A DNA stretch of 64,000 nt from Salinirubellus salinus (GCF_025231485.1 NZ_CP104003.1:2852001-2916000); one strand, 5' to 3'. Shown: positions 16,173 through 24,756, counted from the first letter of the stretch. Notes: generated by a model from the letters alone, not told the origin. Translations and numbers: made by a program.

Positions 16173-16976
16173 ATGGCCCGTCGCTCGCCCCTGGCTCGGC
16201 TCCGACAGCCGAACTACACCGGGGAGAACCGGTGTCTGCCCTGTACCGTCGTAAACCTCGTCCTCGTCGCCGTCGTGGCCGCCGCGGCCGGCCTGTTCGC
16301 ACCCCTCGCCGGGCTCACCGTGGCGACGCTCGGGGCCGGGGCGGTCTGGCTGCGGGGGTACGTCGTCCCTGGGACCCCGGAGCTGACGAAACGATACCTC
16401 TCCTCGCGGGTGCTCGCGTGGTTCGGCAAGGCCCCGACGACCCCCACCGAGCCGCCCGAGGGCGACCCGGTCGAGAAGCTGGTCGCCCTCGGCGTGCTCG
16501 AGGACGACGAGACAGCCCTCGCCCCTGCGTTCGAGCGTCGGTGGCACGACACGTCCGCCGGAATCGCCGCGGACCCCGACCAGCTCCGGGCGACCGCCGG
16601 CGCAGTGCTCTCGGTCGACGCCGACGCGGTCGCCGTCGACCGCTCATCGGGGGGCGGCGTGACGCTCACCGTCAACGACGGGTGGACCGGCAGTTGGCCC
16701 TCCCGCGGGGCGCTAGCAGCCGACCTGGCGACCGAACGGCTCCTCGCCGACCGTGGGTTCGCCGAACTGGACCGGCTCGATAGAACCGACCTCGCCGCCC
16801 GGGTTCGGGGGCTGACTGAGCGCTGTCCAGTCTGTGACTCGCCTACCGACGTCACCGACGACACCGTGGAGTCCTGCTGTGGGTCGGCCGAGGTCGTCGC
16901 CGTCGCGTGTACGGGCTGTGGTACCCGGATGGCCGAGTTTGACCCCTCGCCGGCGGTGTTCGCCCCCGGGTCGTGA
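16173..16976 (+). CDS. Membrane-anchored protein with C-terminal zinc ribbon
   Basis: The 267-residue product starts at ATG 16173 (a TTG six bases earlier is less likely). It has an N-terminal CLPC motif, a hydrophobic hairpin at about 25-60 (VNLVLVAVVAAAAGL, VATLGAGAVWL), an acidic middle domain, and a four-cysteine ribbon at the end (CPVCDS and CTGCG, with a CC pair between). This layout is seen in uncharacterised haloarchaeal proteins. It diverges from the phnD operon. Confidence 0.8.
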   Translation: MARRSPLARLRQPNYTGENRCLPCTVVNLVLVAVVAAAAGLFAPLAGLTVATLGAGAVWLRGYVVPGTPELTKRYLSSRVLAWFGKAPTTPTEPPEGDPVEKLVALGVLEDDETALAPAFERRWHDTSAGIAADPDQLRATAGAVLSVDADAVAVDRSSGGGVTLTVNDGWTGSWPSRGALAADLATERLLADRGFAELDRLDRTDLAARVRGLTERCPVCDSPTDVTDDTVESCCGSAEVVAVACTGCGTRMAEFDPSPAVFAPGS

Positions 16977-17159
16977 ACAGAGCGGCGCGAAGCGGAGAGT
17001 ACCGAGCGGTGGGGCGTCTCACATTCCCACCGGGTTTGCGAGGGATCGAGACTGTTGTCGGAAGCCCCATCGAGTCCGTCTGCGAGACTAGTCGTCGCGC
17101 CCTGGGACACCGCGCTGCCGTACGGTTCCCGCCGTGTGGCCAGACCAGTAAGTGCCCAA

Positions 17160-17255
17160 GATGCGCCATCCATGCAGCACGCTCGCAGGAACCTGCTCAG
17201 ATTCTGGCAGTAACAGCGTGCGAGATAGAGAGGGTGTGTGCAGCACGGAGATGCT
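17160..17255 (+). repeat. Dispersed repeat, copy R7
   Basis: Left core GCCATCCATGCAGCACGC, central CTGGCAGTAACAGCGTG, right core CGAGATAGAGAGGGTGTGTGCAGCAC. It lies in the 329-base interval between two convergent genes; the rest of the interval holds nothing recognised. Confidence 0.8.
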
Positions 17256-17305
17256 GTTCCCGTAATCTGACTGACACCGCGAGTGCAACGAAACCGTACA
17301 GACAA

Positions 17306-19210
17306 TCAGTTCACGCTCTTCGACAACTCAGCCCCTGCTTTGAACTTCACATCGGCTGACGCACGCCCGGCGTTCACCAGATGCAGGGTCGGTACGTCCA
17401 CCACGACGTGCGACAGCAGGACGCTGCCCACGTCCTCGCTTGTACGGCCGGGGCGCTTCCGAAGTAGTGCGTCAACCCCCTCGCGCCCACCCTCCGAGAG
17501 CATGTACCCGATGAACGTATGGAACGGAGCGGAGTATATCCGCGTCCCTTGACTGGCACGGGCATTCAATTGCTGTCTCGCCATCACATCCGCGAACCCG
17601 TCACCATCCGAATCCAGATCGTCGAGGTCAACGCCGACGATTTGTGCCGCGCTCTCCATCGTCAAGACGGTCACTGAACCCGTGTAGAGCGCCCCATCGT
17701 CGATCACCCAGCCGCCGCTATGGACGAGTTGGCCATCGCTCACTCCCCTGCTCACGTACAGCAACGCTGGGAACGGGTGTGGACATCCCTGCGGTTGCAC
17801 CATCACCTGCGAGACCAGCAGTCGCCCCTGCGATCCGATTACCACCGGCACTCCGCCCCCACGTTCCCACTCGTCAAGCCTGTCTAATTCAGACGCCTCT
17901 CCCTCAGGCGGGACACCCAGTATCGGCGCTCCACCCTCTGCCTGCGGTGGGTTGTTCACGACCACGACCGTTCCGTCACTCCCACGGGCCGAGCGAAGCC
18001 CACCGACCGTCGCCGTCGGCCCCGATACCGCAGCCGACAGGTGCGGTGCCCCACACACGTCACCCGGGCGGGTGGCTTCGTCCGTATCGTCGCAGTCACC
18101 CGTCTCGTCTCCCGCCGCGGTCTCCGCGTTCCCCCACGCATAGACGTTGCCGTCGCCGGCAGTTCGACCCGTCATGTAGTCGATGAACCGCTGTGGGGTC
18201 GCCTCGTCTCTGAGACGCCCGTTCCCACCCGGCACCTCCGCGTCGGGGATGCACACGGTGAACCGCTCACCTGAGGTCGTTTCGCCATCCAGATAGCGGA
18301 ACAACGCTGCCTGCTCTTCGGCACTGAACAACCCCGATGGGTCAAACCCGACTGGTGGAAGCAGGTAGTCTCCGACGATGATGTCGTCCCCGCCCGCACC
18401 GCTGAGACCGAACGCTCCCCATTGGCCGTCCTGAGCGTACTCCTGTGCCCGGCGAACGTCTGCCTCCCTGTCCGCGACGTTCGCCAGTGCCGCGACACAG
18501 GACTCCTCGGAGCAGCGTTCCAACTCGGCCCGCATCTCTGCCAGCACCGATTCCATCTCGTCTAACGCAGCGGTAATCTCCTTCTCAGTCTCCGGGTTTC
18601 GACCCGTTCGCGCACTTCGCTTCGAAATCGCCGTGATAGCCGTCGTCGTCGCCGCTTCGAGCTGTGCATCGAGCTGCGAGACACGCCGGAACGTCTCGTC
18701 GTCCTCGTCGATATCGTCGTCGAACAAGTCACTCGGCCGCGCAATACTCCGATTACTCCGGGGCGTGTTGTAGTCCTCACCGCGAACGTCGTCGTCGACG
18801 CCATCGGCATCTGAATCTCCATCGGGAGCCCGGATTGTCGACTTGTTACTCCGGGAGTTGTTGTAGTTCGCAGCGACGAGCGCGGTCGAGGTGACCCATC
18901 CCTCCAGTTCGACCTCGCTGGACAGTATTCCCGAGCCAGCCTCCAGTGTCGGGGTCAGCCGGCTCGTGTGTGGTTCGTCCGTCGTAGCCGAAACCCCGAC
19001 TTCAGTCTCGTCGTCGTTCCAGTTATCGCCTGCTCCTGCGAACACCGCAGCGGGTGTCGCCGTCGTGTTCGTGACCGACGAGGCGACCCGATTCAAACAC
19101 CCACTCAGCGCGCCGATTGCGACGGCACCGCTCGCTGTGAGTAGCGCCCGCCGACTCATGGTAGCACGTCGCACGCTGTCTGCGTGACTATCCCGTCTCC
19201 GTGGACTCAT
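17306..19210 (-). CDS. Large Tat lipoprotein with EF-hand-like Asp loops
   Basis: ATG 19210 gives 634 residues; a TATA box 28 bases upstream fits a leaderless start there. A second Met (19159) begins the twin-arginine signal SRRALLTASGAV with lipobox LSGC (Cys38). Asp-rich loops DSDADGVDDD and DLDSDGDGFAD resemble calcium-binding loops. A short repeat YN(N/T)xRSN(K/R)S occurs twice near residues 115-160. A helical segment (about 180-260) and a beta-rich second half follow. The family is not recognised. It is the only gene between repeats R7 and R8. Confidence 0.82.
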   Translation of the reverse strand: MSPRRRDSHADSVRRATMSRRALLTASGAVAIGALSGCLNRVASSVTNTTATPAAVFAGAGDNWNDDETEVGVSATTDEPHTSRLTPTLEAGSGILSSEVELEGWVTSTALVAANYNNSRSNKSTIRAPDGDSDADGVDDDVRGEDYNTPRSNRSIARPSDLFDDDIDEDDETFRRVSQLDAQLEAATTTAITAISKRSARTGRNPETEKEITAALDEMESVLAEMRAELERCSEESCVAALANVADREADVRRAQEYAQDGQWGAFGLSGAGGDDIIVGDYLLPPVGFDPSGLFSAEEQAALFRYLDGETTSGERFTVCIPDAEVPGGNGRLRDEATPQRFIDYMTGRTAGDGNVYAWGNAETAAGDETGDCDDTDEATRPGDVCGAPHLSAAVSGPTATVGGLRSARGSDGTVVVVNNPPQAEGGAPILGVPPEGEASELDRLDEWERGGGVPVVIGSQGRLLVSQVMVQPQGCPHPFPALLYVSRGVSDGQLVHSGGWVIDDGALYTGSVTVLTMESAAQIVGVDLDDLDSDGDGFADVMARQQLNARASQGTRIYSAPFHTFIGYMLSEGGREGVDALLRKRPGRTSEDVGSVLLSHVVVDVPTLHLVNAGRASADVKFKAGAELSKSVN

Positions 19211-19231
19211 AATCGAACAGTAGAGGTAACA

Positions 19232-19243
19232 CGTTAATATAAA
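19232..19243 (-). promoter_or_regulatory. TATA box of the 634-residue lipoprotein gene
   Basis: TTTATATTAACG on the minus strand is centred about 28 bases before ATG 19210, the spacing expected for a leaderless haloarchaeal transcript. This supports 19210 over downstream starts. Confidence 0.6.
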
Positions 19244-19285
19244 CCTGTTTATATTTACGGTATTCATATGAATTAGTGGTTGGCT

Positions 19286-19380
19286 GATTCGCGCTATGTA
19301 TTCAGCAGCCGGTGGAGAGCGTGGCTGAATGCTGTCGGGAGCGTCGTGCGAGATAGAGAGGGTGTACACAGATAGCAACC
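19286..19380 (+). repeat. Dispersed repeat, copy R8
   Basis: Left core TCGCGCTATGTATTCAGCAGCC, central GCTGTCGGGAGCGTCGTG, right core CGAGATAGAGAGGGTGTACACAG. It lies between two divergently transcribed genes. Confidence 0.7.
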
Positions 19381-19420
19381 CGCTGAGATTGCTCCAGTAA
19401 GACGAGCGTAATACCAGCGT

Positions 19421-19705
19421 ATGGCTGAAGCAACTACGGGGGCAAACGGTGATGGCGAGATTGTCACGGTGAATTTCAGAGTCACACAGTCGTTTCTCGA
19501 CGAGATAGACAGCACACGGCAGGGACGTGGGTTCAACAGCCGAAGCGAATTCATCCGCTACACCCTCCGAAACGCGACCGAATTCCCGGCTTTCGACCGC
19601 GATGAACTCATCGCTCTCCTCCAAGCAGAGGAGGATATCCGTGAAGGACGGACGGTGAGTGCCGACGAAGCCCGCGAGCAGTTCGGAACGGACAGGGATG
19701 AGTGA
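19421..19705 (+). CDS. Ribbon-helix-helix antitoxin-like protein
   Basis: This 94-residue protein has a CopG/ParD-type fold: beta strand VTVNFRVTQSFLDEID, then helices around SRSEFIRYTLRNA (about 20-52), and an acidic C-terminus with EEDIREGRTVSADEAREQF typical of antitoxins paired with RelE-like toxins. The expected toxin gene begins eight bases before its stop but is only a stub. It may now be an orphan DNA-binding protein. Confidence 0.85.
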   Translation: MAEATTGANGDGEIVTVNFRVTQSFLDEIDSTRQGRGFNSRSEFIRYTLRNATEFPAFDRDELIALLQAEEDIREGRTVSADEAREQFGTDRDE

Positions 19706-19733
19706 GGGGGACTGGACGTGGGAACTAACCCGT
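19698..19733 (+). pseudogene. RelE-like toxin, N-terminal stub
   Basis: ATG 19698 overlaps the antitoxin stop and reads MSEGDWTWELT, which matches the usual first residues of haloarchaeal RelE-type toxins. The similarity then ends. The frame continues without a stop into the downstream HTH regulator, so the toxin body has been deleted. The identification rests on only about 11 residues plus gene order. Confidence 0.5.
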
Positions 19734-19823
19734 CATTGCGAGATGGGATCACCATCTGGGTCGACCACGGGTATGAATCTCGGACCATTGTCGATTAGGT
19801 CGTTCGGCACCATCTACCCGGTT

Positions 19824-20501
19824 ATGGCAATCGTCGCAGAAATTCTACTCGCCGACCCCTCGTTGCCCCTGGTCGGCCTCGCGCAAGCGCTTCCGAGTCG
19901 TGAGATTTCGGTCGCCAACGCGGTTCGACTCGAAGACGGTCAGCATCTCGTTACTATCAGTGTCGATGATGAGTCGAAAGACGTCTTCGAGCGAGAACTG
20001 GACGCACAATCCGAGATCGTTCACGTCGAGACGATCGGAAAGACGACAGACGGGTGGTTCTACCAGGTGACTATCGACGGGGGATCTGAACTGTTCGATT
20101 CTCACGACCCGGCGGAAGTCGAGGGGACGCTGATCGAGGCCGCAATGACCGGCGAGGGACTGCGGGAACTGAAGGTGTTCTCGGACTACGAAGCGTTCAG
20201 TACGCTTCGAGACAGATGTAAGGTACACGGGATTCCGTTCGAACTGTTAAACATCGCGTCGGACCCCGAAAATCCTGGCGAGCGCGACCAGTTCGGACTC
20301 ACGGACAAGCAGTACCGAGCACTTTCTATCGCACTTGATGGAGGGTATTATGACTCCCCGCGGGACATGTCGACCAAGGACCTCGCTGCAGAACTGGGCA
20401 TCAGTGCCCCAGCCGCGTCAGACCTCCTCCGCCGTGCAGAACGGCAACTCATCAGTCAGACGCTCGGTCCGGAACAGTACTTAAACACACTTACTGATTA
20501 G
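19824..20501 (+). CDS. Bat-like HTH_10 transcriptional regulator
   Basis: The 225-residue protein starts at ATG 19824; the open frame continues upstream into the toxin stub. The first ~150 residues form a sensor-like alpha/beta domain (AIVAEILLADPSLPLV ... REISVANAVRLEDGQH). The C-terminal part has the HTH_10 signature: LTDKQYRALSIALDGGYYDSPR then the recognition region LAAELGISAPAASDLLRRAE. Such proteins are DNA-binding activators related to Bat. The target may be the following SDR gene. Confidence 0.9.
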   Translation: MAIVAEILLADPSLPLVGLAQALPSREISVANAVRLEDGQHLVTISVDDESKDVFERELDAQSEIVHVETIGKTTDGWFYQVTIDGGSELFDSHDPAEVEGTLIEAAMTGEGLRELKVFSDYEAFSTLRDRCKVHGIPFELLNIASDPENPGERDQFGLTDKQYRALSIALDGGYYDSPRDMSTKDLAAELGISAPAASDLLRRAERQLISQTLGPEQYLNTLTD

Positions 20502-20539
20502 TATCACTTTCTCCTCTCTGCTGGGCGTCTGTTACGGTG

Positions 20540-21379
20540 ATGACGAACACTACGAACCGCGTTGCCATCATCACAGGCGCATCGTCTGGAATCGGCAAAG
20601 TGACGGCCGAAACCCTCGCCAAAGACGGACTCACAATCGTTCTCAGTGCCCGTCGCGCCGAGAAACTCGACGCACTCGCAGAGCGTATCGAATCGAATGG
20701 CGGCGATGCTCTCGTCGTTCCAGCGGATGTGACCGACGACGACGACCTCGTCTCGCTCGTCAAGACGGTCGAAGACGAGTTCGGGCGGATCGACGTACTC
20801 GTCAACGCTGCTGGGTTCGGTCTCTACGGCAGCGTCGAAGAGACGCTGATCGACGAGGCTCGCTACCAGTTCGACGTCAACGTGTTTGGCCTCGCCCGCC
20901 TCACCCAGCTCGTCATCCCCGTCATGCGCGAACAGCACAGTGGCACAATCATCAACATCAGTAGCATGGGCGGAAAGGTCTGGACGCCGATGGGTGCGTG
21001 GTATCACGCCACGAAACACGCGCTGGAGGGGTGGAGCGACTGTCTGCGCTACGAACTCGCACCCCATGGTATCGACGTTGTCGTCGTCGAACCCGGTGCT
21101 GTCAACACGGAATGGGGAGACATCATGGTGGACGGGTTACTCGAGCGCAGCGGGGACGGCCCCTACGCGGAGATGGCCCAGGACGTCGCTGACACGTCCC
21201 GTGAGAACAGTTCGGACGGGTCAGATCCCGAAGTCATCGCCACTGCAATCAGCAACGCCGTCCGTTCCGACGCTCCCAAGAACCGATATGTTGCAGGGAA
21301 ATACGCCAGACCCATGATCGCCCTCCGGCGATTTGGCGGTGACCGCGTCTACGACCGTGTCGTCGACTACATGGTTTGA
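20540..21379 (+). CDS. Short-chain dehydrogenase/reductase
   Basis: This complete SDR of 279 residues has the cofactor motif TGASSGIG, NAAG after strand 4, catalytic Ser in ISSMGG and the YHATK catalytic pair. SARR after strand 2 suggests NADP(H) preference. ATG 20540 is chosen over a GTG three bases before it. It follows the HTH regulator by 38 bases in the same direction and may be its target. Substrate unknown. Confidence 0.92.
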   Translation: MTNTTNRVAIITGASSGIGKVTAETLAKDGLTIVLSARRAEKLDALAERIESNGGDALVVPADVTDDDDLVSLVKTVEDEFGRIDVLVNAAGFGLYGSVEETLIDEARYQFDVNVFGLARLTQLVIPVMREQHSGTIINISSMGGKVWTPMGAWYHATKHALEGWSDCLRYELAPHGIDVVVVEPGAVNTEWGDIMVDGLLERSGDGPYAEMAQDVADTSRENSSDGSDPEVIATAISNAVRSDAPKNRYVAGKYARPMIALRRFGGDRVYDRVVDYMV

Positions 21380-21407
21380 GAGAAAGGGGACACCGTGAGC
21401 GCTGTGA

Positions 21408-21505
21408 CCGGTACGTACCCTGTATGCAGCAGCACCTAGACGACCTACCGAGGATCTGGCAGTAGTGGCGTGAGCGATAGCGAGTGTGTAGACAGCAGAT
21501 ATCCG
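21408..21505 (+). repeat. Dispersed repeat, copy R9
   Basis: Left core TACCCTGTATGCAGCAGCAC, central CTGGCAGTAGTGGCGTG, right core GAGCGATAGCGAGTGTGTAGACAGCAG. It lies between the SDR and VapBC-like genes. Confidence 0.75.
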
Positions 21506-21538
21506 GTCCACCAGTAAGTCCGGTAGCAAACTTTACCC

Positions 21539-21554
21539 AGTAGTATGTTCTACT
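21539..21554. promoter_or_regulatory. Candidate autoregulatory operator of the VapBC-like operon
   Basis: Perfect inverted repeat AGTAG (21539-21543), six-base spacer, CTACT (21550-21554). It sits between a TATA-like ACTTTACC (about 21529-21536) and the antitoxin ATG 21562, where the RHH antitoxin would be expected to repress. Confidence 0.5.
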
Positions 21555-21561
21555 CGACGGT

Positions 21562-21837
21562 ATGACCACGTCGGTGAAGATGGACGACGATACGAAGTCC
21601 CGTCTTGAACGGTTACAGGCCGAGATTCGGCTACAGGCCGGGAGACGAGTGACGCAACAGGAGATTCTCGCACGACTCGTTGAGCATGCCATCGAGTCCA
21701 AGGCAGACCTCATCGACTCGTTCCGGGAGAAACGTGTCCCCCTTGCAGAATCCGAACGCGAGAGGTTCCACGATGGGATGGTCTCGTCCGGAGTCACGAC
21801 GACCGAGGAAGACATCGACGACGTACTGTACGGATGA
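21562..21837 (+). CDS. VapB-like ribbon-helix-helix antitoxin
   Basis: The 91-residue product has an N-terminal strand TTSVKMDDDTKSRLERLQ and helix with TQQEILARLVEHAIES, the archaeal RHH type. The acidic C-terminus (GVTTTEEDIDDVLYG) should bind the toxin. Its stop overlaps the PIN gene start (ATGA), the classic antitoxin-toxin arrangement. Confidence 0.88.
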   Translation: MTTSVKMDDDTKSRLERLQAEIRLQAGRRVTQQEILARLVEHAIESKADLIDSFREKRVPLAESERERFHDGMVSSGVTTTEEDIDDVLYG

Positions 21838-22262
21838 GTGTCTTCGTCGATACAGGCGTGTTCTTCGCGCACCACGATACGGATGCCGACCGGCACGACC
21901 AGGCCGTCAACGCCCTCGATAGACTGTTCGATGGGGAGTTCGGACAACCGTACACGAATGACTACGTTTTCGACGAGACTGTGACGCTCACGCGTGCTCG
22001 AACGGGCTCGTTCGATGCTGCGGACACTGTCGCCAGTCGCATCCTCGGCGAAGACCCGTTTCCTCGTGTCTTCGAGATGGTCCACGTCGAACCAGACGAT
22101 GTTCGGGCGTCGCTGGAGACGTTTCGTCGCTACGAGGACCACGACCTCAGTTTCACTGACGCGTCGATCGTTACCTTGTGTGAGTCACGTGGTATTGACG
22201 CCGTGTTGAGTTTCGACACAGATTTTGACGGACTCGTTGACCGTATCGAACCAGGACGCTAA
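21834..22262 (+). CDS. vapC: VapC-like PIN-domain ribonuclease toxin
   Basis: This 142-residue PIN domain has the acidic metal-binding residues in place: Asp in VFVDTGVFF (residue 6), Asp/Glu in YVFDETVTL, Asp in SFTDASIVTL and Asp in VLSFDTDFD. It starts four bases inside the antitoxin gene. PIN toxins of this type cut tRNA or rRNA; the target here is unknown. Confidence 0.92.
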   Translation: MSVFVDTGVFFAHHDTDADRHDQAVNALDRLFDGEFGQPYTNDYVFDETVTLTRARTGSFDAADTVASRILGEDPFPRVFEMVHVEPDDVRASLETFRRYEDHDLSFTDASIVTLCESRGIDAVLSFDTDFDGLVDRIEPGR

Positions 22263-22307
22263 AGGGGTGATTCACACGGAGTGACCGGCGCAGCCCATAC
22301 GGAAGCT

Positions 22308-22356
22308 ATCAGAGATGGCGTACAACACTCAGAGTGTGTATGCAGCAGCGGACATC
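22308..22356 (+). repeat. Dispersed repeat, copy R10 (right half)
   Basis: Central GATGGCGTACAACACTC, right core CAGAGTGTGTATGCAGCAG followed by CGGACATCTTG, the same continuation as in R5. A left end is not clear. Confidence 0.7.
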
Positions 22357-22447
22357 TTGTCGACACCGTCACGGCCTCCATGCGTGCCAGCACGCCCGAT
22401 AGCAAGCTGGCGGTACAACTATGCCGAGCGCTGTTCTGCGCTCGGTT

Positions 22448-22804
22448 ATGGGCACCAAGGAGTCGTTACTCGAACTGGAGCGCCAGTTGTGGAACGCCGA
22501 CGAGGAGTTCTATCGGGACACGCTCTCGGAGGATGCCGTGATGGTGTTCCCAGAGCCCACCGGCATACTGGAACGGTCCGCCGTGCTGGAGGCACTGGGT
22601 GGAGCGGACAGGTGGCGATGTATCGAGTTCGACGACGAGCGGCTGGTCGAAGTCGACGATACCGTCGTTCAACTGGTCTATCGAGCGGTTGCAGAACGCA
22701 GTGGGGACGGGTCCGAATACACGGCGTTCATCACCACGACATATGTCCAGGCAGACGGGTCGTGGCGACTCAGCTCTCATCAACAGACGCCCATCGACGA
22801 GTGA
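22448..22804 (+). CDS. SnoaL/NTF2-like protein
   Basis: The 118-residue protein from ATG 22448 has the DUF4440/NTF2 pattern: helix ESLLELERQLWNADEEFYRDTLSEDAVMVF, then PTGILERSAVLEAL, and strands ending in ITTTYVQADGSWRLSSHQQTPI. These barrels are small enzymes or binding domains; no catalytic role can be assigned. It sits alone between R10 and R11. Confidence 0.85.
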   Translation: MGTKESLLELERQLWNADEEFYRDTLSEDAVMVFPEPTGILERSAVLEALGGADRWRCIEFDDERLVEVDDTVVQLVYRAVAERSGDGSEYTAFITTTYVQADGSWRLSSHQQTPIDE

Positions 22805-22830
22805 GCCGCAGCCCGCCGTTGCTGCCCCAG

Positions 22831-22925
22831 ACGCATCCTCTGTGCAGCACGGCTCTGGACAACTACCCGATAGCCGTCAGTAGTGATGTGCGAGATACAG
22901 AGGATGTGTTTAGCACTGCGAATCC
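22831..22925 (+). repeat. Dispersed repeat, copy R11
   Basis: Left core GCATCCTCTGTGCAGCACGG, central CCGTCAGTAGTGATGTG, right core CGAGATACAGAGGATGTGTTTAGCAC. Nothing else is recognised between 22805 and 23025 except a TATA-like CATATA at 22997-23002, 26 bases before the next gene. Confidence 0.75.
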
Positions 22926-23025
22926 GTGTATTCAGGCACGGAGTTCCGGACTACCTGTTAGGGAATTCCTGTGATTAATACAGCATCTTCCAAAAGCATA
23001 TACACCGAGACACGATGCTGAACAT

Positions 23026-23544
23026 ATGCCCTCCCGCCGCAGCTACCTCGCTGGACTCGCCACTGCTGGAGTCGTGGGTCTTGTTGGCTGTGCCGACGAA
23101 TCCGACCGGACGACTGGGACCGTATTCAGGAAAAGTGTTCGCGCTGCCGTTCCCTCCGGACAGGAGGATTCTAACTGGACGGGTATCGCGTCCATGAGCG
23201 GTGGTGTCCACGACCAGACAGCACTGATCGAGTACGACCCAATGTACGTGACCGTCGACATCGATGCCGTCGAGATGACGCTCACGGACGAACAGCAGGA
23301 TCTGTTGGACCGCAACTTCAGAGATTTCGAGCTTTCGTTCACTGTTGTTCCTGACGGTGCCGATGGGGGACCGGTTCGACAGGCACGTCGACCCGATTTC
23401 AACGAAGTACATGTCGGTGGTGAGGCGACGGTGAGCGCGTTCACTGGCGACGATGGAGCGTACTATCACCGACTTCATGAAACTGGTCCACGGTCAGCAG
23501 AGCTTTCGATTTCTCAGCTCCGGACTGATGAGGCCGCACAATAG
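23026..23544 (+). CDS. Small Tat lipoprotein
   Basis: The 172-residue product has the signal PSRRSYLAGLATAGVVGLVGC (lipobox VGC, Cys22), then a beta-rich acidic domain with IEYDPMYVTVDIDAVEMTL and FELSFTVVPDG. No family is recognised. The TATA-like box 26 bases upstream supports a leaderless start. It is a single gene between R11 and R12. Confidence 0.8.
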   Translation: MPSRRSYLAGLATAGVVGLVGCADESDRTTGTVFRKSVRAAVPSGQEDSNWTGIASMSGGVHDQTALIEYDPMYVTVDIDAVEMTLTDEQQDLLDRNFRDFELSFTVVPDGADGGPVRQARRPDFNEVHVGGEATVSAFTGDDGAYYHRLHETGPRSAELSISQLRTDEAAQ

Positions 23545-23597
23545 ACCGCGGTCTGCATGTTTCACCTCGTTCGGTCGCTACACGACGAGCGACCATC

Positions 23598-23695
23598 GAC
23601 CGACTCGCGCCCTCTATGCAGCACGACCACAGAGACCCCCCCAAGTCCTGTCAGGTGTGGCGTGCAACACTCAGAGGGTGTATGCAGCAGTTTGC
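23598..23695 (+). repeat. Dispersed repeat, copy R12
   Basis: Left core ACTCGCGCCCTCTATGCAGCAC, central CCTGTCAGGTGTGGCGTG, right core CAACACTCAGAGGGTGTATGCAGCAG. It is one of the most complete copies. The remaining bases between 23545 and 23967, where two genes converge, show no other feature. Confidence 0.82.
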
Positions 23696-23967
23696 CGCCC
23701 TTCGTTTCGTCTCCGAGTAAGCGAACTGGTCAGTAGAGACAGAGAGCGTATCTTCCGATCGAGTCTGTCTACTGGTGCTGTACGAGAGGGATACGGCTCG
23801 GTGAAGCAATCGACAGTTGGGCGATGTACCGAAGCAATAATGCCGAACACATCCAGGCGGTAGTGCTACTCCCGAGCGACCGCGCCGAGGCCGACGGCCC
23901 CGAGCTGGACTGCCCGACGCGGAGGCGGCCGTCGAAACGGCGGATCGAGTGGAGCCGGAGCGGGCGC

Positions 23968-24756
23968 TCATTTCGGCGGGCGCAGCCGGTAGTAGCGGCG
24001 GTTCAGTTCGAACATGTAGCCCTCGCGCATCGACTTGAACACCGCGTAGCTGATGAACCCGGCCACGAACGGCAGCAGGAACGTCAGGTCGAACAGCAGC
24101 TGTGGGGTGATGGGCACGAGATTCTTCGCGGAGTACGCGGCGATGGTGAACGCGAAGGTGACGCCGAAGACGCCGACGGCCGCCCAGAACGGCTGCTCGA
24201 CGGGTCGCCGTGCGCTCCCCTTGTTGAGGAACGGGACGATGGCGATGGCCCCGACGACGGCGAGGTTGGCGATGACGCCGTACGTCCGGTCCGCCAGCAA
24301 CTTCGAGCCGCCCAGCAGGGTGAGCTCGGGGTTGAGCGGGCCGAGCTTCAGTAGCCCGAACGACCAGTAGAGGTACCAGTCGGGGAGGATGATCGCGGGC
24401 GTCTGGTTCGGGTTGGCCGGTGCGCCGATGTGAGGTGGGAGCGCCGCCGCGAGGAAGACGAGGATGCCGACGAAGAAGCTCGTCAACGCGAGGTTGCGGA
24501 CCATCTCGTGGGGCCACGCCGGGAACGCGAGCACGTCGCGTTCCACGTAGTCGGACTCCATCCGCAGGTCCTGGTCCTCGCGTCGCGCCCGCTCGAAGTA
24601 CTCGTAGGTCAGCCGGGGGAGCCCCTGTGCGCGCTCCTTGCGCTCGCGCCACGTGGGCGTCTCGCCGTCCGGCGCGACGATACCCGCGCCGTCGGCCCGC
24701 GGTTCGCCGTCGTCGGTCTGTCCGTCGGTGTCGTCCGTCTCGGTGTCGTCGGTCAT
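23968..24756 (-). CDS. PetD-like cytochrome b C-terminal subunit
   Basis: The 262-residue protein has an acidic ~50-residue N-terminal extension and about four hydrophobic segments. ILPDWYLYWSFGLLKL contains the PDWY motif (the PEWY quinol-site motif of cytochrome b/subunit IV). HEMVRNLALTSFFVGILVFLAA and PITPQLLFDLTFLLPFV are other membrane segments. It corresponds to the C-terminal half of cytochrome b. No heme-binding N-terminal half, Rieske protein or other bc-complex gene is in the window, so it is an isolated copy here. Confidence 0.85.
   Translation of the reverse strand: MTDDTETDDTDGQTDDGEPRADGAGIVAPDGETPTWRERKERAQGLPRLTYEYFERARREDQDLRMESDYVERDVLAFPAWPHEMVRNLALTSFFVGILVFLAAALPPHIGAPANPNQTPAIILPDWYLYWSFGLLKLGPLNPELTLLGGSKLLADRTYGVIANLAVVGAIAIVPFLNKGSARRPVEQPFWAAVGVFGVTFAFTIAAYSAKNLVPITPQLLFDLTFLLPFVAGFISYAVFKSMREGYMFELNRRYYRLRPPK

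Noticed and set aside
19659-20501. Single 280-residue protein from the upstream start
   Set aside because: The first 55 residues include the toxin stub and non-homologous sequence; the regulator domain begins at 19824.
17160-23695. Regularly recurring repeats as a CRISPR array
   Set aside because: Copies are imperfect, ~100 bases and 0.5-2 kb apart with genes between; there are no unique short spacers or cas genes.
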